A stretch of 64,000 bases of DNA, from assembly GCA_947591155.1 (NCBI GenBank), contig CANQDA010000011.1:32081-96080 (forward strand). The letters are read 5' to 3'. Of the stretch, positions 16,934-25,918 are shown piece by piece (position 1 is the stretch's first letter; every line of letters starts with the position of its first letter). The notes below the pieces were generated by a model, which was not told the origin of the DNA, made no database searches, and was given only the letters and a program-made list of their open reading frames with translations. This DNA comes from an uncultured Lachnospiraceae bacterium (GTDB taxonomy: Bacteria; Bacillota; Clostridia; Lachnospirales; Lachnospiraceae). The position numbers and the translations under genes are program-made.

Positions 16934-18370
16934 ATGAGTAATACAGCACAAAGCTTAGCGGGCAAGAGGATCGCTTCCTTGCTCGACGAGAACAGTTTTG
17001 TTGAAATCGGCGGATACGTCACTGCCAGAAGTACTGATTTCAACATGCAGCAGACAGAGACGCCGGGGGATGGCGTGGTCACAGGCTACGGCCTGATCGA
17101 CGGACGTCTGGTCTATGTTTACAGCCAGGATCCGTCCGTGCTCGGCGGCACGATCGGCGAGATGCACGCGAAGAAGATCGCGGGCATTTACGACATGGCG
17201 CTGAATATGGGCGCGCCGGTGATCGGACTTCTGGACTGCGCGGGTCTGAGGCTTCAGGAGGCGACGGACGCGCTGAACGCGTTCGGCGAGATCTACAGAA
17301 AGCAGGCGCTTGCGTCCGGCATCGTTCCGCAGATCACGGCGGTGTTCGGCAGATGCGGCGGCGGTCTGGCGCTTGTGCCGGGCCTGACGGATTTCACTTT
17401 TATGGAAGGATCAAAGGCGGAGCTGTTCGTGAACGCGCCGAACGCGCTGGACGGCAACGTAAAGGAGAAATGTGACACGTCTTCCGCGCAGTTCCAGAGC
17501 GAGGAGGCAGGTCTGGTTGACTTTGTAGGCACGGAGGAGGAGATCATGGCGCAGATCCGTGAGCTCGTGTGCATGCTTCCGGCGAACAATGAGGACGATC
17601 TTTCCTACGAGGAGTGCACGGACGACCTGAACCGTGCGTGCGCGGATCTTGCGAACGCTGCGGGCGATACGACGATTCTTCTCTCCAACATAGCAGACGA
17701 CAATCACTTCGTTGAGGTAAAGGCGGCGTATGCGCCGAGCATGGTGACCGGTTTCCTTCGCCTGAACGGCACGACGGTCGGCGCGGTGGCGAACCGCACC
17801 GAGGCGTACGACGAGGAGGGCACGCTCAAGGAATCCTATGACTGCGCGCTCTGTGCGTGCGGCGCGACGAAGGCTGCGGAGTTCGTGAATTTCTGCGACG
17901 CGTTTGAGATCCCGGTGCTTTCTCTGACGAACGTGGCGGGCTTCAAGGCGACAAAATGCTCCGAGAAGCGCATCGCGAAGGCGGCGGCGAAGCTGACGGC
18001 GGCGTTCACGAACGCGACGGTGCCGAAGGTGAACGTGATCATCGGCAAGGCGTTCGGCAGCGCGTATGTGGCAATGAACAGCAAGGCGATCGGCGCGGAT
18101 GTGACGTTCGCGTGGAGCCAGGCGCAGATCGGCATGATGGACGCGCAGCTCGCGGCGAAGATCATGTACGCGGATGAGGACGCGAAGGTGATCAACGAGA
18201 AGGCTGCGGAGTATGCGGCGCTTCAGTCCAGCGCGATGGCGGCGGCGAAGAGAGGCTATGTAGATAACATTATTGAGGCAGAGGATACCAGAAAATATGT
18301 GATCGGCGCGTTCGAGATGTTGTTCACGAAGAGAGATGACCGCCCGGCCAAAAAACACGGAACAATTTAA
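16934..18370 (+). CDS. Carboxyltransferase subunit, 12S / MmdA-like
   Basis: The 478-residue protein belongs to the acyl-CoA carboxyltransferase family (crotonase fold, two halves). It resembles the alpha subunit of methylmalonyl-CoA decarboxylase and the 12S subunit of transcarboxylase: both halves contain oxyanion-hole regions, e.g. FGRCGGGLALVPGLTDF in the N-half and IGKAFGSAYVAMNSKAIGAD in the C-half. It would move CO2 between an acyl-CoA and protein-bound biotin. It is slightly shorter than most MmdA (about 510). It is the first of five co-directional genes with short gaps: OadG-like, biotin carrier, OadB and a 5S-like subunit. The exact acyl-CoA substrate cannot be read from the sequence. 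Confidence 0.85.
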   Translation: MSNTAQSLAGKRIASLLDENSFVEIGGYVTARSTDFNMQQTETPGDGVVTGYGLIDGRLVYVYSQDPSVLGGTIGEMHAKKIAGIYDMALNMGAPVIGLLDCAGLRLQEATDALNAFGEIYRKQALASGIVPQITAVFGRCGGGLALVPGLTDFTFMEGSKAELFVNAPNALDGNVKEKCDTSSAQFQSEEAGLVDFVGTEEEIMAQIRELVCMLPANNEDDLSYEECTDDLNRACADLANAAGDTTILLSNIADDNHFVEVKAAYAPSMVTGFLRLNGTTVGAVANRTEAYDEEGTLKESYDCALCACGATKAAEFVNFCDAFEIPVLSLTNVAGFKATKCSEKRIAKAAAKLTAAFTNATVPKVNVIIGKAFGSAYVAMNSKAIGADVTFAWSQAQIGMMDAQLAAKIMYADEDAKVINEKAAEYAALQSSAMAAAKRGYVDNIIEAEDTRKYVIGAFEMLFTKRDDRPAKKHGTI

Positions 18371-18384
18371 GCGAGGTGAATCAC

Positions 18385-19269
18385 ATGAGGCATAGATTAA
18401 GTGCAGTTTTGCTTGCGGCAGGGCTCTGCATGTCCGTCTTCTCCATGAGTGCATTTGCGGATGAGACGGAGAGCGAGCTGCAGCAGGCGGTAGAAGAGAT
18501 GGCCGAGGAGGAGACGACCCTCGCGGAAGAGGAAGAGGAAGCCGAAACGCAGAGCGAGGCGCTTACTCCTGCCGAGGCGCAGACTCCGGCCGAGACCGAG
18601 GCTCCCTCCCAGGAGGAGCAGATGAAGACGCAGCTTTCCTCCATGCTGACACAGATCGGCACATGGACCGACGAGCAGATCGACGCGTACATCGACGGGA
18701 ACGACGCTTCCAGCGCGGCGATTGCGGCGAACTGGAAGTCCGTGAAGGACGAGCTCGGTGCGTTCGTGGAAGTGACGGACGCCGAGATGGAGATGACGGA
18801 AGAAGCCTTCAGGATCATCGGTCACGCGAAATACGATAAGCTGAATGATAAGACTGATGTGATCGTGACCTACGAAGCGGATATTGCGACGCAGGCGGTC
18901 ACGATGAACTGGGAGGTCGATTATCCGCTCGGGACGCTGATGCAGCGCGCGGCGCTGAACACCGTGATGGGACTCGGCATCGTGTTCCTGACGCTGCTTT
19001 TCTTAAGCTGGCTGATCGGTAAGCTCCACTATATCCCGGAGATGATCGAGAAGGCGGGCAGGAAGGAAGCGCCGGAAGTGGTGGCTCCGGCCCAGACTGC
19101 GGCGCCGGCGGCAGCGCCTGTCGCGGCGGTGGAAGAGGATCTCACGGACGATCTGGAGCTGGTGGCAGTCATCACGGCGGCGATCGCGGCGTCCGGCACG
19201 ACGTCCGGAGACGGATTTGTAGTTCGTTCTATCAAAAAAGCAAATAAAAGAAACTGGCAGAGAGCCTAA
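18385..19269 (+). CDS. OadG-like gamma subunit with an exported N-terminal domain
   Basis: The product has 294 residues. It starts with a signal peptide (LSAVLLAAGLCMSVFSMSAFA), then a very acidic Glu/Ala/Pro-rich stretch and a compact domain (about residues 75-175) similar in style to small extracellular DUF domains. A single membrane helix follows (VMGLGIVFLTLLFLSWLIGK), typical of OadG, then an Ala/Pro-rich linker and a short cytoplasmic segment ending in GDGFVVRSIKKANKRNWQRA. OadG stabilises the Na+-pumping complex and binds the other subunits. Ordinary OadG has only about 85 residues, so the exported domain is an addition also seen in related clostridial clusters. ATG 18385 follows GAGGTG at six bases. 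Confidence 0.75.
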   Translation: MRHRLSAVLLAAGLCMSVFSMSAFADETESELQQAVEEMAEEETTLAEEEEEAETQSEALTPAEAQTPAETEAPSQEEQMKTQLSSMLTQIGTWTDEQIDAYIDGNDASSAAIAANWKSVKDELGAFVEVTDAEMEMTEEAFRIIGHAKYDKLNDKTDVIVTYEADIATQAVTMNWEVDYPLGTLMQRAALNTVMGLGIVFLTLLFLSWLIGKLHYIPEMIEKAGRKEAPEVVAPAQTAAPAAAPVAAVEEDLTDDLELVAVITAAIAASGTTSGDGFVVRSIKKANKRNWQRA

Positions 19270-19287
19270 ATACAGGAGGAAGGATTC

Positions 19288-19662
19288 ATGAAAAATTATA
19301 CGATTACAGTAAACGGCAATGTATACGATGTTACAGTAGAAGAAGGCAGCGGCTCCGCAGCACCGGCGGCGGCTCCGAAGGCAGCGCCGAAAGCGGCCCC
19401 GAAGGCGGCACCGGCTCCTGCGGCAGCTCCTGCAGCGGGCGGCGCAGGCGCGGTGAAGGTAGCGGCTTCCGTGCCGGGCAAGGTATTTAAGGTAGAGGCA
19501 AGCGTCGGACAGACGGTGAAGGCCGGCGACAATATCGTGATTCTTGAGGCAATGAAGATGGAGATCCCGGTCGTGGCTCCGCAGGACGGCACCGTGGCAA
19601 GCATCGACGTAACCGTAGGCCAGGCGATCGAGTCCGGGGACGTCCTCGCGACCATGAACTAA
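19288..19662 (+). CDS. Biotin carboxyl carrier protein (biotin/lipoyl attachment)
   Basis: This 124-residue protein has a short N-terminal beta segment, a flexible Ala/Pro/Lys linker (repeats of PKAAPKAAPAP) and a C-terminal biotinyl domain of about 70 residues. The biotinylation site is the Lys in EAMKMEIP. It carries CO2 between the carboxyltransferase subunits and the membrane decarboxylase. It corresponds to MmdC or the 1.3S subunit of transcarboxylase. AGGAGGAAGG precedes the ATG, and it lies 18 bases after the OadG-like gene. Confidence 0.93.
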   Translation: MKNYTITVNGNVYDVTVEEGSGSAAPAAAPKAAPKAAPKAAPAPAAAPAAGGAGAVKVAASVPGKVFKVEASVGQTVKAGDNIVILEAMKMEIPVVAPQDGTVASIDVTVGQAIESGDVLATMN

Positions 19663-19769
19663 ACTGCGGCAGCATTTCCTCGTTGCGGGAAAGTCCTGAA
19701 GGCGCGTTCCTGCGGCGAAAGGTTCTGCTGGCAGACATTGTCTGAGAATACGAACTGGGAGGTTAAAAA

Positions 19770-20927
19770 ATGTCTTACATTACAAATACATTGTCCAACC
19801 TGCTGGATCAGACAGCGTTCCTGAATCTGACATGGGGCAACTATGTCATGATCGCGGTGGCCTGTGTGTTCCTGTATTTGGCAATCAAGCATGGATTTGA
19901 GCCTCTGCTTCTCGTTCCGATCGCGTTCGGTATGCTGCTCGTCAATATCTATCCGGATATCATGGCGCAGCCGTACACGGATGTGAACGGCATCGAGCAC
20001 GCAGGCGGCCTGCTCCATTATTTCTATCTGATGGATGAGTGGAGCATACTTCCGTCCCTGATCTTTATGGGCGTCGGCGCGATGACGGACTTCGGTCCGC
20101 TGATCGCGAATCCGAAGAGCTTCCTGCTCGGCGCGGCGGCTCAGCTCGGCATCTATATGGCGTATTTCCTTGCGATCTTCATGGGCTTCAACGGCAAGGC
20201 GGCCGCGGCGATCTCCATCATCGGCGGCGCGGACGGCCCGACCTCGATCTTCCTCGCAGGTAAGCTGAGCCAGACGGACCTGATGGGTCCGATCGCGGTG
20301 GCGGCGTACTCCTATATGTCGCTCGTCCCGATCATTCAGCCTCCGATCATGAAGCTTCTGACGACGGAGAAAGAGCGCAAGATCAAGATGGAACAGCTCC
20401 GTCCGGTATCCAAGCTGGAGAAGATCCTGTTCCCGATCGTTATCACGATCGTTGTGTGTATGCTGCTTCCGTCCACGGCTCCGCTGGTGGGTATGCTGAT
20501 GCTCGGCAACCTGTTCCGCGAGAGCGGCGTGGTGAGACAGCTCACGGAGACGGCGAGCAACGCGATGATGTACATCGTCGTTATCCTGCTCGGTACGTCC
20601 GTAGGCGCGACGACGAGCGCCGAGGCGTTCCTGAACCTTGACACGATCAAGATCGTCATCCTCGGTCTTGTGGCGTTCGCGTTCGGCACGGCAGGCGGCG
20701 TCCTGTTCGGTAAGCTGATGTGCAAGCTGTCCGGCGGCAAGATCAATCCGCTGATCGGTTCGGCCGGTGTGTCCGCAGTGCCGATGGCGGCTCGTGTGTC
20801 CCAGAAGGTCGGCGCGGAGGCAGATCCGACGAACTTCCTGCTGATGCATGCGATGGGTCCGAACGTGGCGGGCGTGATAGGCACAGCAGTGGCGGCCGGT
20901 ACGTTTATGGCCATCTTCGGAGTATGA
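19770..20927 (+). CDS. oadB: Na+-translocating decarboxylase beta subunit
   Basis: This 385-residue integral membrane protein is the OadB/MmdB/GcdB subunit that decarboxylates carboxybiotin and pumps Na+ out. It has about nine to ten membrane segments, and the conserved IGGADGPTSIFLAGKL motif near residue 150 includes the Asp needed for Na+ and proton binding. The other conserved region, GSAGVSAVPMAARVSQ, follows later. It is a little shorter than the Klebsiella protein (about 430), lacking some loops. It is preceded by GGGAGG and belongs to the five-gene operon. Confidence 0.94.
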   Translation: MSYITNTLSNLLDQTAFLNLTWGNYVMIAVACVFLYLAIKHGFEPLLLVPIAFGMLLVNIYPDIMAQPYTDVNGIEHAGGLLHYFYLMDEWSILPSLIFMGVGAMTDFGPLIANPKSFLLGAAAQLGIYMAYFLAIFMGFNGKAAAAISIIGGADGPTSIFLAGKLSQTDLMGPIAVAAYSYMSLVPIIQPPIMKLLTTEKERKIKMEQLRPVSKLEKILFPIVITIVVCMLLPSTAPLVGMLMLGNLFRESGVVRQLTETASNAMMYIVVILLGTSVGATTSAEAFLNLDTIKIVILGLVAFAFGTAGGVLFGKLMCKLSGGKINPLIGSAGVSAVPMAARVSQKVGAEADPTNFLLMHAMGPNVAGVIGTAVAAGTFMAIFGV

Positions 20928-20933
20928 CCGAAA

Positions 20934-20977
20934 GCACTTGGCGAAAGCGAGCCGCAGGCGAAGCTTGAGCATAGTGC
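20934..20977. repeat. Small palindromic repeat between oadB and the 5S subunit gene
   Basis: A 44-base element begins GCACTTGGCGAAAGCG and ends GAGCATAGTGC. The arms GCACT/AGTGC are paired and the interior is GC-rich. The same pattern (GCACTTAGCGAATGCG and GAGCTTAGT) recurs at 38226-38260. It is within the operon and may slow or partly stop transcription or protect mRNA ends. Confidence 0.5.
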
Positions 20978-21006
20978 GAGATATATAAAATAATAGGAGG
21001 AGCAAA

Positions 21007-22419
21007 ATGGCTGAACAAGCAAAAAAACCGATTAAAATTACCGAGACGATCCTTCGTGACGCGCATCAGTCGCTGATCGCGACCAGAATGTCGACCGAGC
21101 AGATGCTGCCGATCGTTGAGAAGCTGGATAAAGTTGGCTATCATTCCGTGGAGTGCTGGGGCGGCGCTACGTTCGACGCGTCCCTGCGTTTCCTGAAGGA
21201 AGATCCGTGGGAGAGGCTGCGCAAGCTGCGCGACGGCTTCAAGAACACGAAGCTGCAGATGCTGTTCCGCGGACAGAACATCCTGGGCTACCGCCCGTAC
21301 GCGGACGATGTGGTTGAGTACTTCGTACAGAAGTCCGTGGCAAACGGCATCGACATCATTCGTATCTTCGACTGCCTGAACGATATCCGCAATCTCCAGA
21401 CCGCGGTCACGGCTGCGAACAAGGAGAAGGCGCACGCGCAGGTGGCAATGTCCTATACGCTCGGCGACGCGTACACGATGGAGTACTGGGTCGACCTCGC
21501 GAAGAGAATTGAGGACATGGGCGCAAATTCGATCTGTATCAAGGATATGGCTGGCCTGCTCGTCCCGTACAAGGCGACCGAGCTCGTGACCGCGCTGAAG
21601 GAAGCGGTTTCCCTTCCGATCCAGCTGCACACGCACTATACGTCCGGCGTCGCTTCCATGACTTACCTCAAGGCGGTCGAGGCAGGCGTGGACGTCATCG
21701 ACACGGCAATGTCGCCGTTCGCGCTCGGCACGTCGCAGCCGGCGACCGAGGTGATGGTGGAGACCTTCAAGGGCACGCCGTACGACACTGGTTTCGATTC
21801 CAAGCTGCTCGACGAGATCGCGGATTACTTCCGTCCGATGCGCGACGAGGCGCTGGAGAGCGGTCTTCTCAACCCGAAGAACATGGGCGTCAACATCAAG
21901 ACGCTGCTGTACCAGGTACCGGGCGGCATGTTGTCCAACCTGACCTCGCAGCTCAAGGATATGCACGCGGAAGACAAGTACTACGATGTGCTTGAGGAAG
22001 TTCCGAAGGTAAGAAAAGACCTCGGCGAGCCGCCGCTCGTGACGCCGTCCTCACAGATCGTCGGCACACAGGCGGTCATGAACGTGATCCAGGGCGAGCG
22101 CTACAAGATGGTGACGAAGGAGACGAAGGATATCTTAAGCGGCAAGTACGGCGCTACGGTGAATCCGTTCAATCCGGAGGTCCAGAAGAAGTGCATCGGC
22201 GACGCGGAAGTGATCACCTGCCGCCCAGCAGACCTGATCCCGGACGAGCTCGATACGCTGCGCGGCGAGATGGCCCAGTGGTCCGAGCAGGAGGAGGACG
22301 TTCTGTCCTACGCGCTGTTCCCGCAGGTGGCGACCGATTTCTTCAAGTACCGTCAGGCACAGGAGAAGAAGGTAGATCCGACCGTCGCGGACAACGAAAA
22401 CAAGGCTTATCCGGTGTAG
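21007..22419 (+). CDS. Carboxyltransferase subunit, 5S / OadA-like (pyruvate or oxaloacetate)
   Basis: This 470-residue TIM-barrel protein matches the carboxyltransferase domain of oxaloacetate decarboxylase alpha, pyruvate carboxylase and the 5S subunit of transcarboxylase. The motif ETILRDAHQSLIATRM near residue 11 and the metal-binding HTHYTSG near residue 208 are present, along with the carbamylated-Lys region IKDMAGLL. It lacks a C-terminal biotin domain; the carrier is the separate gene at 19288. It would interconvert pyruvate and oxaloacetate using carboxybiotin. Last gene of the operon; AGGAGGAG precedes the ATG. Confidence 0.9.
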   Translation: MAEQAKKPIKITETILRDAHQSLIATRMSTEQMLPIVEKLDKVGYHSVECWGGATFDASLRFLKEDPWERLRKLRDGFKNTKLQMLFRGQNILGYRPYADDVVEYFVQKSVANGIDIIRIFDCLNDIRNLQTAVTAANKEKAHAQVAMSYTLGDAYTMEYWVDLAKRIEDMGANSICIKDMAGLLVPYKATELVTALKEAVSLPIQLHTHYTSGVASMTYLKAVEAGVDVIDTAMSPFALGTSQPATEVMVETFKGTPYDTGFDSKLLDEIADYFRPMRDEALESGLLNPKNMGVNIKTLLYQVPGGMLSNLTSQLKDMHAEDKYYDVLEEVPKVRKDLGEPPLVTPSSQIVGTQAVMNVIQGERYKMVTKETKDILSGKYGATVNPFNPEVQKKCIGDAEVITCRPADLIPDELDTLRGEMAQWSEQEEDVLSYALFPQVATDFFKYRQAQEKKVDPTVADNENKAYPV

Positions 22420-22493
22420 TATTTGCGAATGGAACGAACCGTGCCAGACTGCCAGACGGTTCTGCGAACGGTTCGTATAGAAGAATGATTTCA

Positions 22494-22529
22494 AATAAGC
22501 GCTCTGCGGCAATGTGCAGGGCGCTTATT
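22494..22529. terminator. Strong hairpin ahead of pyrC
   Basis: AATAAGCGCTCTGC (22494-22507) pairs with GCAGGGCGCTTATT (22516-22529), one G-T wobble, with an eight-base loop. No T-run follows. It could end the upstream operon or be a control element for pyrC. The 70 bases before it hold another partial palindrome (GAACCGTGCCAGAC to CGGTTCGT). Confidence 0.5.
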
Positions 22530-22550
22530 CAGTAGTCAGGAGGGAAAGCT

Positions 22551-23852
22551 ATGCTGATCAAAAACGGAACGATTCTTTCGCCCGGGTCGAACGAGCAGTA
22601 CTGTGCCGATATTCGGATTCAGGACGGACTTATCGCGGAGATAGGGAAGAAAGAGGCGGATGGAAGCGGAGCACTGACCGCGCGGGATGCAGAGGAGACG
22701 GTTGACGCTTCCGGCTGCGTCGTCGCGCCCGGTCTTGTCGACGTGCATGTGCATTTCCGCGATCCGGGGCAGACATGGAAAGAGGACCTTCACACCGGGG
22801 CGCTTGCGGCGGCAGCAGGCGGTTTTACGACTGTCGTGTGTATGGCGAATACGCGCCCGCCGGTGGACTGCCCGGAAGTGCTGAAAGACCTCGCCAGGCG
22901 GGCGAAAGCCGAGAAGATCCGCGTGCGCTTTGCCGCGGCCGTCACAAGAGGACTGAAAGGGCAGGAACTGACCGACTTCACTGCGCTTGCGGAGGCCGGA
23001 GCCTGTGGATTCACCGACGACGGGATCCCGCTGCTCGACGGGAATCTGGCCGAGGGGGCCATGCGGTCTGCCCGGGAGCTCGGACTGCCGCTCTCATTCC
23101 ACGAGGAGCATCCGGCTTACATCGAGAAGCCGGGCGCAAACCGCACCGCTCCCGCGATCGCTGAAAACATTCTGGTCGAACGCGACTGTGAACTCGCCCT
23201 GCGCACCGGCGCATCGGTCAATATCCAGCACATCAGCTCCGCGCGTTCCGTCGCCCTCGTGCGCTCCGCGAAAGCGCTCGGGGCGCATGTGCACGCCGAG
23301 GCCACGCCGCATCACTTCTCGCTGACGGAGGAGGCGGTTGAAGCATATGGCACTTACGCCAAGATGAACCCGCCGCTGCGCACGGAAGCTGACCGGCAGG
23401 CGATCATCGAAGGACTGCGCGACGGCACGATCGACCTGATTGCGACCGACCATGCTCCGCACAGCACTGAGGAAAAGAGGACGGAGGATTTCTTCGCCGC
23501 GCCGAGCGGGATCATCGGCCTTGAGACCTCGCTGGCGCTTGGCGTCACGAACCTTGTGCGCACCGGACATCTGACGCTTATGCAGCTTCTGGAGCGCATG
23601 ACTGTCGGTCCGGCGAGACTGTACCGGCTGAATGCTCTGGCACAGCAGGAGAGCGGAGAAGGGCAGCTTTTCTACGGAACCATTGCGCCGGGCTGTGCCG
23701 CCGATCTCGTGATCTTTGATCCGAACGAGGCTTTCATTGCCGGGAACTATCGCTCGAAGTCCGAGAACAGCCCGTTTACGGGAATGGAGCTGTACGGGAG
23801 GATCCGTTACACCATCTGCGAAGGGAAAATCGCGTACACTTCCTCCTCATAA
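22551..23852 (+). CDS. pyrC: Dihydroorotase
   Basis: The 433-residue protein is a class I dihydroorotase of the amidohydrolase superfamily; it cyclises N-carbamoylaspartate to dihydroorotate in pyrimidine synthesis. The metal ligands HVHFRDPG near residue 66, the His in SFHEEHP, and HISSARS are present, and the catalytic Asp lies in ATDHAPHS. The length is typical. AGGAGGGAAAG precedes the ATG. Other pyr genes are not within the window, so it is separate from any pyr operon here. It begins after a large hairpin. Confidence 0.95.
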   Translation: MLIKNGTILSPGSNEQYCADIRIQDGLIAEIGKKEADGSGALTARDAEETVDASGCVVAPGLVDVHVHFRDPGQTWKEDLHTGALAAAAGGFTTVVCMANTRPPVDCPEVLKDLARRAKAEKIRVRFAAAVTRGLKGQELTDFTALAEAGACGFTDDGIPLLDGNLAEGAMRSARELGLPLSFHEEHPAYIEKPGANRTAPAIAENILVERDCELALRTGASVNIQHISSARSVALVRSAKALGAHVHAEATPHHFSLTEEAVEAYGTYAKMNPPLRTEADRQAIIEGLRDGTIDLIATDHAPHSTEEKRTEDFFAAPSGIIGLETSLALGVTNLVRTGHLTLMQLLERMTVGPARLYRLNALAQQESGEGQLFYGTIAPGCAADLVIFDPNEAFIAGNYRSKSENSPFTGMELYGRIRYTICEGKIAYTSSS

Positions 23853-23862
23853 TGTCCAGGAG

Positions 23863-23897
23863 AAATATTATTATATTCCCGGAAAAATATTATTATA
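23863..23897. repeat. 13-bp direct repeat AAATATTATTATA
   Basis: AAATATTATTATA occurs at 23863-23875 and 23885-23897 in the AT-rich gap before efp. The role is unknown; it may simply be low-complexity sequence. Confidence 0.5.
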
Positions 23898-24043
23898 AAA
23901 AGAAGTTGAAAAAAATGTACAGATACGGTAAAATATTACAGATCATGTGATTCGATGAGATCCTGTCTGGATGTGGATGCCCACGGGGCGGCTTATGATT
24001 CATGTCTCTGCGGGGCGTAAAAGTATAAGGAGGAAGACAGACT

Positions 24044-24601
24044 ATGGTATCAGCAGGTGAATTTAGAAACGGTATGACTCTGGAGATGGAGGGAAGCGTA
24101 TATCAGATCCTTGAGTTCCAGCATGTGAAGCCGGGCAAGGGCGCCGCTTTTGTCAGGACGAAGCTCAAAAACATCATCAGCGGCGGCGTGGTGGAGAAGA
24201 CGTTCCGCCCGACGGAGAAGTTCCCGCCGGCGCGTATCGACCGTCAGGAGATGCAGTACCTCTATTCGGACGGGGATCTGTTTCACTTTATGAATACGGA
24301 GACCTACGATCAGATCGCGCTGAATCAGGAGCAGATCGGCGACGCGCTGAAGTTCGTGAAGGAGAATGAGATGGTGAAGATCTGTTCTCACAACGGCAAC
24401 GTGTTCGCGGTGGAGCCGCCTCTTTTCGTAGAGCTTGAGGTGACGGACACCGAGCCGGGCTTCAAGGGCGATACGGCAACGGGCGCGACGAAACCGGCTA
24501 CCGTGGAGACGGGCGCGACGGTCAACGTTCCGCTGTTTGTGGAGACCGGGGACAAGCTGAAGATCGACACGAGGACAGGCGAGTATCTGTCCAGAGTTTA
24601 A
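24044..24601 (+). CDS. efp: Elongation factor P
   Basis: The product, 185 residues, has the three-domain beta fold of EF-P, which relieves ribosome stalling at proline stretches. The N-terminus [43 protein letters not shown] is characteristic; the residue at the tip of the loop (KPGKGAA) is Lys32. The C-terminal signature is present up to [11 protein letters not shown]. The length is normal. AAGGAGGAAG is placed well before the ATG. A terminator follows, so it is monocistronic. Modification enzymes of the Lys are not seen nearby. Confidence 0.97.
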   Translation: MVSAGEFRNGMTLEMEGSVYQILEFQHVKPGKGAAFVRTKLKNIISGGVVEKTFRPTEKFPPARIDRQEMQYLYSDGDLFHFMNTETYDQIALNQEQIGDALKFVKENEMVKICSHNGNVFAVEPPLFVELEVTDTEPGFKGDTATGATKPATVETGATVNVPLFVETGDKLKIDTRTGEYLSRV

Positions 24602-24632
24602 CTGTTTTATGCAGATATGATTTCGATATGCG

Positions 24633-24674
24633 GGAGCGGCCCGACCGGGAGACCGGTTGCGGCGCTCCTTTTTT
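24633..24674 (+). terminator. Terminator of efp
   Basis: GGAGCG (24633-24638) and CGCTCC (24663-24668) close an inner GACCGG/CCGGTT helix, followed by TTTTTT. Confidence 0.85.
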
Positions 24675-24718
24675 CACAAAATTTTAAGCATTTCTACAAA
24701 AATCGTCGAAACAAAAAC

Positions 24719-24747
24719 TTGCAATATGTGATTGGATATGATATAGT
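24719..24747 (+). promoter_or_regulatory. Sigma-A promoter of the DUF5688 gene
   Basis: TTGCAA (24719-24724) and TATAGT (24742-24747), 17-bp spacing. Confidence 0.65.
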
Positions 24748-24838
24748 TTGAGATGTAAAGTCTGAGCGCTGTGACGCTTCCTTGTGCGGTCGCACAAAAA
24801 TTCACTTTTAATCATTTTACAGGAAAGGTGGTCAGCAA

Positions 24839-25744
24839 TTGGAGTATCAGAGTTTTTTGGAACAGGTGAAAGATTCGGTACAAAAGAGAACGGGAGAAAA
24901 CAGCAACGTCAGGTTTGCGTCGGTGCTGAAGAACAATCGCAACTGTGTCGACACGATAACGATCCTGAACGGCGGAGGAAACGTCTCGCCGGCGATCTAT
25001 ATGGCGCCGTATTACCAACAGTATCAGGACGGAGCCTCAATTGAAGAGATCGCTGAGCATATCGTGGAATTCCATAGCCTGCACGCGCGGGAGGGCGTCT
25101 ATGATCTCTCATTTTACACAGACTTCCTGCAGGTGCGCAAACGGGTCGTATGCAGGCTGGTGAATTACGCGAAAAACTGGGAGATGCTGAGGCAGGTTCC
25201 GCACCGCAGATTCCTGGATCTGGCGGTCGTCTACTACTATAAGATGGAGGATGATTCTTTCGGTGACGCGGGGATCCTTGTGAAAAATGAGCATATGGAA
25301 ATGTGGGATGCAGACATTGAAGAGCTCGACGACGCGGCGATGAGCAATACGGCCCGTTTTTCGCCGTACGAATGCATTTGCATCGCCGATATGCTGCGGG
25401 AGCTGACCGGGATCCGGCTCGATGAGAGCGGCGAGGAGCAGGTACCGATGTACGTCCTGACCAATACTCAGAAGTGCTTCGGATCGGCGATGCTCCTCTA
25501 TCAGACGGTGCTCGACGCGATCGGAGAACGATTCGGCGGAGATTATTACGTGTTGCCGAGCAGTGTGCATGAGTGTATGCTGATCCCTGCCACAGAGGAG
25601 TTTGAGCCGGAAAAACTGCGGGAGATCGTCTGCGAGATCAACGAGGAATGTGTTGCGGAGGAAGAAGTGTTGGGCGACAGCGTGTACCGCTATTGTAAAG
25701 ATGAGCGGAAGCTCATGACGGTTGCGTCCAAAGACGCGGCCTGA
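24839..25744 (+). CDS. DUF5688 family protein
   Basis: The product has 301 residues and looks like DUF5688, a family seen mainly in Lachnospiraceae and often in multi-copy arrays. The N-terminal MEYQSFLEQVKDSVQKRTG and the tract HIVEFHSLHAREGVYDLSFYTDFLQVRKRV are typical, as is LPSSVHECMLIPA. There are no membrane helices. Function is unknown. The start is TTG 24839, with AAGGTGG seven bases upstream; no better ATG is available. It is single-copy here. Confidence 0.8.
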   Translation: MEYQSFLEQVKDSVQKRTGENSNVRFASVLKNNRNCVDTITILNGGGNVSPAIYMAPYYQQYQDGASIEEIAEHIVEFHSLHAREGVYDLSFYTDFLQVRKRVVCRLVNYAKNWEMLRQVPHRRFLDLAVVYYYKMEDDSFGDAGILVKNEHMEMWDADIEELDDAAMSNTARFSPYECICIADMLRELTGIRLDESGEEQVPMYVLTNTQKCFGSAMLLYQTVLDAIGERFGGDYYVLPSSVHECMLIPATEEFEPEKLREIVCEINEECVAEEEVLGDSVYRYCKDERKLMTVASKDAA

Positions 25745-25799
25745 CAGGCGAACATTGAAGAACTGTCCGAGACCTGAGGATTCCGGTCTGCAAACGTAT

Positions 25800-25829
25800 G
25801 CGGCCCGCATCCGTGTGGATGCGGGCCGC
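25800..25829. terminator. Perfect 13-bp hairpin between DUF5688 gene and tRNA-Arg
   Basis: GCGGCCCGCATCC (25800-25812) and GGATGCGGGCCGC (25817-25829) with a GTGT loop, between two convergent genes. No T-run follows on either strand, so it may stop transcription only weakly or act in 3' end protection. Confidence 0.6.
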
Positions 25830-25845
25830 TACACATGCGAGACAA

Positions 25846-25918
25846 CGCACCTGGAGGGAATCGAACCCCCGACACGCGGTACCGGAAACCGCTGCTCTAT
25901 CCCCTGAGCTACAGGTGC
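25846..25918 (-). tRNA. tRNA-Arg (anticodon CCG)
   Basis: Read on the minus strand, the 73 bases fold into a complete cloverleaf: acceptor GCACCTG/CAGGTGC, D stem GCTC/GAGC, anticodon stem GCGGT/ACCGC with loop TTCCGGT (anticodon at 25883-25885), five-base variable loop and T arm with TTCGATT. It decodes CGG. The discriminator base is G and no CCA is encoded. Confidence 0.95.

Noticed and set aside
19659..21005. 448-residue minus-strand ORF opposite oadB
   Set aside because: Shadow with His/Arg/Asp-rich pattern; the plus-strand gene is certain.
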